Source of the DNA: Limnanthes douglasii subsp. nivea | Lineage: Eukaryota > Streptophyta > Magnoliopsida > Brassicales > Limnanthaceae | Direction of reading: 5' to 3' | NCBI GenBank assembly: GCA_036936605.1 | Contig: JAUPFV010000004.1 | Location: 122,810,852 to 122,874,851, forward strand | Length of the DNA stretch: 64,000 bases | Shown here: one piece after another, positions 55,758 to 64,000 of the stretch | Numbering within the stretch: position 1 is the first letter of the stretch | How the letters are laid out: every line of letters begins with the position of its first letter | The notes under the pieces: model-generated | The model's input: only the letters and a program-made list of their open reading frames with translations | Database searches by the model: none | What the model was told of the DNA's origin: nothing | Translations under genes and position numbers: made by a program

Positions 55758-56628
55758 AGGGTTGTCGCTTCCTAAATAAGTATATTTTTCTTAGTCGTAT
55801 CCCACATATAAAATTGGATATGAATTTCTACTAAGGTGTCTATAAAAAACATGGGCTAACCAACGAATTGTGGCTAATAGATAAATTAGTTAAAACAATT
55901 AGTTGAAATTCTCATATTCGAATTCGGATATTATCTGTATCGGATAATTCTGATTTATTTTTTAAAAACATATCAGAATCTGTATCCAACGGATATTTTC
56001 TGATATAGATAATATATGAATTCAAATTTCAGAATTTTAACTAATTGTTTTAACTAATTTCACTATTAGCCACAATTAGTTGGTTAGCTCATGTCTTTTA
56101 TAGGCACCTTAGTAGAAATTCATATCCCATTTTATATGTGGGATAATACTAAGAAAAATATACTTATTTAGGAAGCCACTTTTTCTTTTATAGACAACTT
56201 GGTAGCAATTCTTTTTCACATTTTAGATGTGGGATAAGACTAAAACAATATACTTATTTAGAAAAGCCACCATGTGTTTTGTAGGCAGTTTGGTAGGAAT
56301 TCTTTCTCCAACTGTAGATGTGAGATAAGATACAACTTTTAGAAAAGTAACCCTCCATATTTATGGCCAACTTTGTTAGTAATTTCTTTTGCTTTTTACA
56401 ATGTAGGATAACTAAAAAACATGCTTAAATAATAATAAAAAATTATTTATTTATAAAATTTCGGATATCGGATATTTTGAATACAGATATGACTATATCC
56501 ATATCCACTATTTTCGGATACGAATTCGGATACGGATATTATCTGTTTTCTTTCGAATAAAAATATTATCCGTTCTTTTTGGATTCAATATCAAATATTT
56601 CGTCGGATATCAGATTTTTTTACAACCA
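55758..56628. mobile_element. Hairpin MITE inserted in the hAT transposase remnant
   Basis: The word TAATAGTCTAT lies on both sides (55747-55757 and 56629-56639), and short inverted ends AGGGTTGT and ACAACC(A)T mark the termini. Inside, 55768-55926 and 56027-56175 are long inverted arms that pair with few mismatches around a loop of 100 bp. To the right follow about three diverged direct copies of a roughly 90-bp part of the right arm (to about 56440) and a tract of GGATAT words. An 8- to 11-bp duplication allows either hAT or Mutator origin. The dimerisation-domain frame reads on when the element is removed. Confidence 0.72.
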
Positions 56629-58421
56629 TAATAGTCTATCTATTAGTGCATACAATTTGAATTTTCCTTTTGTCACCAGTCCTTGATATAAATCATCACA
56701 TGTAGAAATATCATTAAAATTTGGATGAGTAGGAATATCTAGTCGATAATCCTGCAATTCACACTTTAAACCATTTTTTTTCTTCCAAAATTCATCAGGA
56801 TATAGTTATTCAGCAAGCATACAAATATTCTCTATATTCAATGATCTGTTACAATCTGTAGGAATTAATTATGTGCTCAAAATAAGAAACTATGCTGCTT
56901 GTTCACTAAACCTATTGTTTTACTCCTACAATTGTTGATACATGACAACATAAAATATTTATACTTTGTAATGATGTTTCCTTGTCATTTTTATATTTGT
57001 TATTCTTGTTATCCAAGAGATTTCAGTATATCAAAATAAGTATCAGCCATGCCAGGAATGAAGATAATATATCTCTCACAAAATAATTTCACATTCTGTG
57101 AAAGATTTTCTCAACCATCACTTCTTAAGTTTTGAATCATCAGTTTTGAAGTAGAAACCAAGTACATAACATCTATAATATCCTGGTTTTTTTGTTGCAA
57201 TGCACAACAAAGTACATTAGTAATTGTCGTAATCTCATTTACCACATATAAAATAAACACAAATTCATACGACATAACATTTTTATGGTACTCAAAATAT
57301 CACCTCATTAAGAAAAATTGTCATTTGAGCATCAATTTTAATTAAAACAAAACGAGTAGCGTCATACATTCTTAATAAACTGCACAATGTTGTGAAATAC
57401 AAGCTCCATCTTGTATATCCGAGACGATTTAACGTTCCAATTTTATCTATATAATTAATTGTATGAATATCTTTAATATTATATAAATGTTCAGTTTCAG
57501 TAATTTGATTAGCCTGTAACTTATCGTGACATTTAGTAGAAATTGTCACATCATTGATAATAAAAACCAAATGTTGAAAGAAAGTGTGAATCTGAGACAC
57601 TTCTCTTGTTGCAGAAACAAGTGCTAACTATAATTGATGTGCTAAACAATGAATGTAATAAGCCTAACGACAATCTTTAAGAAATTATTGTTGTAGCTCA
57701 TTCAATTCACCCCTCATATTACTAGCATTTTCGTACTCTTGGCCTCTGATGCTCTAAAAACTAAGATTATGATGAGATAAAATAACATAGATTTCATTTT
57801 TTTAAGTTAAAGAAGTCGTATATTTAACATGGACTAAATTCAAGAATCGCTCTTTCACGAAAACTTTTCTGTTAACAAATCTAACTACAATTTTAATTTG
57901 CTCTATCTTTGAAATATCTCTAGATTCATCTACGATTAAACAATAATTTTCATTACTAATTCTTCACGAATTATACTCTGCATCTTTTTGGGAAAAACAT
58001 GTAAAAATTATTTTCGGATTTCTGGTAAATTTTATTTCCATTTTTTGGAGTTTTATCAAAAATAACTTCTTCTTCTTCATTATTGTATGATGCCAAAAGT
58101 TTTATCATCTGCAAAAAATTCTCTTTTTTTTAGCTGCAACTTTCAGCATGTCCTCTAAAATTACAAGCTTGGAATGTTAACCATTTTATTGCATTTATTA
58201 ATGTTTTATGACGCAACCAATTTCGTTTAATTCCTTATTTATTTTACTTCTCAACTATTTTTCAAATGACATTTTTGATTTTCTGATTATAAAAACAATT
58301 TCCCACAAAACAATAGCTAAACTTTAATTCTTTCCTTTCCCAGTATCACATAAAAAGCACGTTATTTTCATTATATACTTTCCTCCAATTGTTAAAACTC
58401 TTAACAATGAATGTATTTATA

Positions 58422-59149
58422 CCACATATTCCAAATATTTTTTTCGCAAAAAAAACAATAAAAACAGTATGCTGCATCTTTATCAAGGGAATATTATAAC
58501 CAATGAAATTTCTGAAACCAAGATTTTTTAGTCCCTCGACAATATGAAAGAAGCTGGGACATGGCTTTTTTGTCTTTTTTTAGCTTTTTTGGCTTTTTTG
58601 GTACAATGATGATGTTAATGCAGTGTTGATGGAATTCATTGAATTTCTTAAGGCCAAGAAACTAGAAAGTGAAGAAGCAAAGAAGGCTGAGCTCATCAGT
58701 TTCGTCACAAGTGAATAAGTTTCAAAGAAAAAAAAACAGAGTATAGAAAATTTTACTATACTCTGTTTTGAGAAAAACTAAAAAATAAAAATATATATTT
58801 AAAAAATATTAAATTCGAAGGGTAAAAATGAAATTAAAAGTCGAAGGACTATATGTGGAGCACAAACCATTTAACTATAGTGACACGTGGCAGCATTACA
58901 GCAAAAACCACGCGCCGGGACTGAATTTATAGATTTTTGATAGACGAGGGACCCTCAACCGTGATTTTTTTGTCGAGGGACTAAATGACACAAAACGTGA
59001 TAATCGAGGGACGAAGCAACGATTTAAGCCTGTATTTGAACCACATATTCCAAATATTTTTTTCGCAAAAAAAAACAATAAAAACAGTATGGTGCATCTT
59101 TATCAAGGGAATATTATAACCAATGAAATTTCTGAAACCAAGATTTTTT
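58422..59149. repeat. 109-bp direct repeats around a 510-bp insertion
   Basis: 58422-58530 and 59041-59149 are almost identical (anchor CCACATATTCCAAATATTTT). Both encode, on the minus strand, the TTF zinc-finger segment of the hAT transposase. The segment between them (58531-59040) has GTCCCTCGAC at its left and several GAGGGAC words at its right, so it looks like a separate inserted element, and the whole could be duplication plus insertion. Confidence 0.8.
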
Positions 59150-59545
59150 AAATCGATGAGGATGTTGTTCAGGGTCCGAGTAAGAATAAACTTGTATTAG
59201 TTGATACAGGCCAATATCAATATATATCTACTAACTAAATCCTTTTTATTTGGATTATAAAACTCAATTTGTCTACGTAAACCAGGATCTCATGTAATTT
59301 TTTTGGAATTAATACATTTACGATTAGTTTCATAAACAATACCTTCATCAATGGTCTCAGAATTTTGAGGAGGTTGGTATTGTCTAACGTTGGTTTCTTC
59401 TAAAAGAAAAGGTGTATCATCATTAACTTCAATTGAGGCTGTAACTTGTGCTTGTAAATCATCTTCACAAATATGTTGCTTCTTTTGGGATTTAAAAAAT
59501 TATGTAATTTTATTTTCTTAGTGTTATTCATGATGCTTCAGATAG

Positions 59546-60680
59546 GAAAAATATAAAAACATAGTTTTGGATTGCAAATGGGTATTTATGTAGTTGGGGT
59601 TTTTAGTTCTAAATAAAACTTTATAATCCTTGGAGGACTAGAGAAATATATTAGGAGGATCGATGATATATTTATATTTATATATATATATAATAAGGAA
59701 AATAATTATTTGGAATAATAGTCAAATCGGTTTAATAGGATGGATAATTTGGCTTTATAGACAATTTGTAAAAGAAACCCAACAAATGTGTAACATTAAA
59801 GGTACCTTATGTAATAAATAATAATTATGGTAAAGATTAGTAAAATAGTAGGGTGTACTATCCTTAAAGAGGCTAATCATGTGGCTTTTGTGCCCGCCAT
59901 TTGTACTATATAAAGCAAATCCCCTTTTGGGAAATGGAAAACATTTATTATTTTATTATTAATTTTGTCTACTTCACTCTAAATTTCCCATGTTTCTCTA
60001 TCTAAACAATTCTCTTTAAACATAGCTTAGATAGACAGTCCTTCTAAAAAAATATTTGGAACCATCAATATAGAAATTTTTGGTACTACCGTGCAGTTGG
60101 CAGAGATCGGGGCTCACCTGGGTCTCCTCTCTGGTTCTGCCCCTGGAAATAATCTTACCTTAGCTGGTAAAAAATACTTAATTTTTATATTATCAAGGAG
60201 GTTACATAAACGCCTTCCGAACACAAAGGGCTCAACCACTCTTTGTTACAAAACTTTCACAGTTTACAAAGATAACATGATTACATAAATCTTTCTTCAA
60301 TGTTTAACTCTCACTTTATTTCACTCTTTAAAAGACCAGTCTATGTTCTTCGTATTTAAAGAATAAACATATTTACATATCAAATTGACAGTTTGAACTT
60401 TTCTCAATTATATTGCCACTTTCTTATCTTTGTATTGATTTTTCTACTTACTAAATTCTTAAGAAAAACCTTAATTTCACTTTAGACCATATGGTTTAGA
60501 TAAAACACTAATACTTTAGAGGCTACAAATTAGAACATTAATACTAATATTTGATTTTTTGAAAAACAATTTGGATATGTTTGCATGTAGTGCACATGAC
60601 CTAACAAGAGTCCCAATAGAGGTTAATTGTCACAAATTATCAATAAACAACAACGTTTTTCCTATAGTGCAAAAGAAGAG
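59546..60680. other. Unassigned stretch with a hAT-end-like motif
   Basis: No gene. CTGGTTCTGCCCCTG at 60131-60145, reversed, is CAGGGGCAGAACCAG, which resembles the terminal CAGGGGCGGAGCC of many plant hAT elements. It could be the end of the TTF-type element on its 5' side. The opposite end was not found. Confidence 0.35.
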
Positions 60681-60689
60681 GTCATACTC

Positions 60690-61200
60690 TTAACAAAAAT
60701 GGAGGAATTGGTGAAGAAGTAGACAAACTAACTATCGTCAGACATATACGAGAGTCCAAATTTACAATGTGGATAGCCAATCCAGTCATGGTCAATATGA
60801 AAATTAAAAAATGGAGGATGTGCGTTCACTTTACAGACCTCAACACGACATGCCCGAATGATCTTTTTTCTCTTACCGAAGATTGACCAATTTGTCGGTG
60901 CAACATTCCCGAACAAGTTTTTATCCCATATAGATGCATTTTATGGATATCATCAAATATAAATATAAAGGGGACTACATTACTGCAAAGTAATTCCCTT
61001 CAGATTGAAAAATATCAAAGCAACATATCAATGACTAGTAACCATAATATTTTCAAGTCAATTAGGGCGAAACATATGAGTCTATATTGATGATATGTTG
61101 GTTACCAGTCTTCATGGGAGAGTAATGACAAAAATCTAAAGCAATCACTATGGTACTAATAAGAGAGGAATGACAAAAATCCAAAGCAATACTTGTAAGT
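60690..61200 (+). pseudogene. Ty3/gypsy reverse transcriptase remnant
   Basis: Shifting plus-strand frames read EVDKLTIVRHIRESKFTMWI, ANPVMVNMKIKKWRMCVHFT, DLNTTCPNDLFSL, GYHQI, CKVIPFRLKNIKATYQ and VYIDDMLVTSL. These match the gypsy RT blocks (WLANPVMVxKxxGKWRMCVDFTDLN, CPKDSFPL, GYHQI, YKVMPFGLKNAGATYQR, VYIDDMLVKS). The catalytic YIDD codes at 61083-61094. The first catalytic Asp region is lost among frame changes. Confidence 0.78.
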
Positions 61201-62090
61201 AAGTCTTTATTATTAGTTGAAAATAGATACTTTGATTTAGACTAACTTGTTTCTGTGTCGGTAGTTACAACCAAACAAATAAGGCGATACTTCTAAACAA
61301 ATACTATAATAGTCAAAAATTGTTTCTCTTGAGAAACGTAATATAAAATTAATATGTATTTGGAAGACTAACTAAGTCGTCAATAAAACTAGGTTATTAT
61401 TACATCTATTTTAAACCACGAAAATGATCAAAGGCTTGGCTTTAGCAGATTTTTAACAAAGATTCAGTCTAAAAGACCATTACATTGGAAAAAACATTCT
61501 AAAATCAAATAGAATGCCAAACTGATAGAAAAGTTAACAATCAAGGCTCAAGAGTAGGAGTCTATCGTATATCGTAAAAACATGTCCTAAGTCAATCTAT
61601 CAAGTTTGGCTTTTCAACATCCAGAAATAAAGTAGGATGCAAAATCATAATTACAAGACTTTTGTTATCCAAAACATGTAGGGCCAAAAGAGTTCAATTA
61701 TTCATAAATTTATAATTAATGGTCAATTAATTAATAAGAAGATCTAAAGCAAAAAGGAAACCATCATCCAATACTAAAAAAAATCTTCGACCCCAAGTTT
61801 CTCAATTTGAAAAAGTTGAATTCAAGCAAGTTCTAAGAGATAGAAATATAACTAGAAACGAGCTTACATCTTTGGCATGCACATTTTCGACATCAGGGCT
61901 AATATTCCAAGAAAAAATATATATAACACTACCCAACCAATTTTATCCATATGTACATATAATGGAGTAATGATAATAGGAGGAGAATAAGAAAAAAAAG
62001 GATTGGAGAACTCCAGTTAAGAAATAGCTCGTTGAAGACATTTTCATTGGAAATGAAAGAGAAACAAGAAAGATTAAGATGAAGTGAACA
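61201..62090 (+). other. Expected gypsy RNase H region, too decayed to read
   Basis: It lies between the RT and integrase remnants with proportions right for RNase H, but no motif could be read with confidence. A minus-strand frame at 61943-62215 looks like a chance opening. Confidence 0.3.
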
Positions 62091-62720
62091 AGGTTTATGT
62101 GGATATCATACACATTGTATAAGAGAAGGCTAACCAAACTATTACTTTGGGGATGTGGCCATGATGAACCAATTTTTTTTGTAAAAAAGTTACACGATGG
62201 GAAGGAAGTGCTCACTATGGCTACAAGGTGCTACAATGAATAATTCTTATCTAGGGTTGTTATCAAAATAATGGAAGATGTTACGTAAAAGATCAATTAT
62301 CTTGATAAATTACAAGGGCTCTCTAAGTTTATATAAATCTCGACAATACTAGTTTAAATAATATCAAAAGCAATCCCATTTAAATAGGGTTTGGATATTG
62401 TAGGATCCTTGCCAAAAAATCTGAAAGAAAGAAATGTTTTACTAGTTGTCGTAGATTATTTCTCAACATAGGTAGACGAAAACCCCATAGTAAATATCAC
62501 GATGAAGGAAGTCATCATTTTATAATGGAAAACATATGCTGCAATTATGGAATTCCACGAGTCATTATGAAAAATAATGAAATCCTTCCAAAACGAAAAA
62601 CTCACAAGGTTCTGCGCTAAAAAGACTAATTATCTCTTCTATACACAAGAAAATGGAAAATGGAGTTAATCAATTAGACAATAACAGAGGCTATCAGAAA
62701 AATGTTGGAAAAACCTGATC
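62090..62720 (+). pseudogene. Ty3/gypsy integrase remnant
   Basis: The zinc-binding region is traceable as IKIMEDVT...KLQGLSKF (consensus WPTMxxDAxxxxxxCDxCQ). The core follows: GLDIVGSLPKNLKERN and VVVDYFST at about 62390-62465 (GxDIVGPLPxxxxxxKxxxVAVDYFTKW, first Asp in GLDIVG), NITMKEVI, and GIPRVI followed by KNNE at about 62548-62585 (GIPRxLVTDNG, second Asp lost). The Glu region is unreadable. Confidence 0.72.
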
Positions 62721-62729
62721 CGCTGAATG

Positions 62730-63675
62730 CAAGAACCTGGTGTGTCGATTCTCTTACAAAGAATTATACCTTTTTCAAGATCAGTAACAATATAAAAGAT
62801 AGCATAAGAGAAGACCAAACACACAAAATATATTAAACATGATTCATATTGTGAACAAATCTTACATCAACAAGCAATAGAAACTCTCTTTTATTAAGAT
62901 AACATGATTCACAAAACTCTTTATCCATTGTTTATTTCTCACCTCAATTCTCTCTCAAAATACTTGAAGATTTCTCTCACTTAGTAAAGATGTAGACTTG
63001 TCTTACAAAATAATTTGTTGTTCGCATTACTATCGTCACAATCCCTAGCTTTGTGTATCTTTATTTTATTTATAAAGTTAGAGAAAACCCTAATTCTTCA
63101 ACGGATGCTCCAAATTAAATCTCATTAATCAATGATTGTAATAAATTTATAATACCTTAAAATAAGAAACATCTGATATAGAAAATTCAAATGAAAAGGA
63201 AAGTTAATTAAGATTGAAGACCCAATTAATAAGAAATCCAATAAATATCGAAAGAACAACATAGTAGATTTAATTAAATAGGAAACTCATCAAGTAGAAG
63301 AGTACCAGTTCAATTAAGAACTTAAGCCTAATACCCATTTGAAGCATCAACCCAAAAAGTACTCGGCAGCCTCAAAAGATTTTGATCAAAGACATTGGCA
63401 CCATACCATCAGATAAGGCATCAAAACCATGCATCACCTCAGTCCCTACACCATAAGCAATGTTTTTTTCCTAATATAAAACAACATATACATGGTCAAC
63501 CAAACTCATGTATAGGTTCCAATGAATGTATTTGCACCCAAGTCTTGGCCAAAAATTTATCTTGAGACTATTCAACTGTTTCTACCTATACATGTCACTG
63601 GCCAACTCATATGTGGCCCATGTAGTCCTTCAATAGTATATCTATTTATAAGTCAGTTCTAACCTACACCTAACA
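62730..63675 (-). mobile_element. Probable copia LTR
   Basis: On the minus strand CCTCGGTGGAGGAT (63676-63689) followed by TGTTAGGTGTAGG matches the polypurine tract and LTR start of many plant copia elements. The LTR would then run left to about 62730, where the gypsy remnant stops. The left edge is inferred. Internal sequence right of 63690 continues to the window end without a readable frame. Confidence 0.4.
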
Positions 63676-63689
63676 ATCCTCCACCGAGG

Positions 63690-64000
63690 CGTATAGTAAC
63701 TCTAATATCTGTTGCATTTGATGTTTTACTCTTTATAAACCAACTTGCATGTATCCCGAACTTGCACAAGTCTCGTGCTCTTTGTGAGATTTGATATCGG
63801 TATACCTTGGTTAGAGGATCCAAAGAATTTTATTCACAAGCAATCTTAGCCACCTACCAAATGATTCTAATGATCCATATATAATGACCTTGATTCTGAG
63901 AAATCTTGGGTAAACACCTCCTCATTGGCTCAACCTTTCACGTTGTACTTACTACTTTATCAAAGTTGGGCATGTTCTTTTGGCAGCAACTCCATACGAT
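63690..64000 (-). other. Possible internal 3' end of a copia element, cut by the window end
   Basis: Position next to the polypurine tract implies the copia RNase H tail or non-coding 3' region. No motif is readable. Confidence 0.3.

Larger units (their letters stand above)
55550..59545 (-). pseudogene. TTF-type (DUF4371) hAT transposase remnant, interrupted by insertions
   Basis: Minus-strand pieces in order. N-terminus near 59260-59300: DPGLRRQIEFYNPN. TTF zinc finger at 59041-59149: SWFQKFHWLYYSLDKDAPYC then FYCF. Middle at 57292-57600: FFQHLVFIINDV ... RLGYTRWSLYFTTLCSLL (consensus DTRWGSHYxTLxNL). C-terminal hAT dimerisation region at 56640-56660 joined across the MITE to 55757-55550: LIDRLLRFVLTLPASTSTSD (consensus RLLxLxLTLPVSTATxERAF). 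This is the architecture of TTF-type hAT transposases. Many stops are present. A hairpin element (55758-56628) sits inside the dimerisation region, and a 510-bp segment splits the zinc-finger region. Confidence 0.75.

Overview
The window is AT-rich nuclear DNA from a flowering plant, most likely a eudicot. The evidence is a six-exon WAT1 gene with GT-AG introns, plant L1-type LINEs, Ty1/copia and Ty3/gypsy pol remnants, MuDR-like, hAT and Pack-MULE elements, and a tRNA-derived SINE. Nothing prokaryotic or organellar was seen. One intact-looking host gene is present (WAT1-like, 35667-37908, +). Almost everything else is transposable elements, many nested and most decayed.

Layout. 1-2857: LINE, + strand, 5' part outside the window. 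3831-5316: non-autonomous MULE-like element with perfect 43-bp inverted ends, a 9-bp target duplication and four hairpin motifs. 6689-8700: second LINE, - strand, 5'-truncated. 9532-11360: decayed copia pol, - strand. 11449-12221: gypsy LTR and gag start. 12300-16587: unassigned. 16604-16803: SINE between 16-bp direct repeats. 17184-20800: 3.6-kb hAT-type element with an 8-bp target duplication, GC-rich minisatellites at both ends, a large palindromic block, a TATA box and a 173-codon basic ORF. 21224-32773: 11.5-kb MuDR-like element with a broken transposase gene (+), an uninterrupted acidic 145-codon ORF (-) and a multi-exon Ulp1-like protease gene (-). Its introns and spacers are filled with short GCGAA palindromes. 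34256-34595: copia gag remnant. 35553-38261: WAT1 gene.

38480-45970: an RNase H-domain pseudogene (- strand) split by a copia element (38897-43797) and by a Pack-MULE (44183-45889) carrying a GRF zinc-finger gene. 46225-48097: a second Pack-MULE of the same terminal family carrying an FLZ zinc-finger gene. 48125-52640: two further copia remnants, - strand. 55550-59545: decayed TTF-type hAT transposase (-), interrupted by a hairpin MITE and by a segment between duplicated copies of its zinc-finger coding region. 60690-62720: decayed gypsy reverse transcriptase and integrase (+). 62730-64000: probable copia LTR and internal end (-).

Most notable: (1) the large MULE, whose spacers and introns are made of dispersed TTCGCA/TGCGAA palindromes that avoid its coding exons; (2) its intact acidic ORF with its own TATA box beside two broken genes; (3) the hAT element with the hyper-palindromic promoter block and unknown basic protein; (4) two neighbouring Pack-MULEs of one family, each carrying a different plant zinc-finger gene. 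Element boundaries, target duplications, motifs and splice sites were read by eye. Family assignments come from recalled motifs, without database searches.
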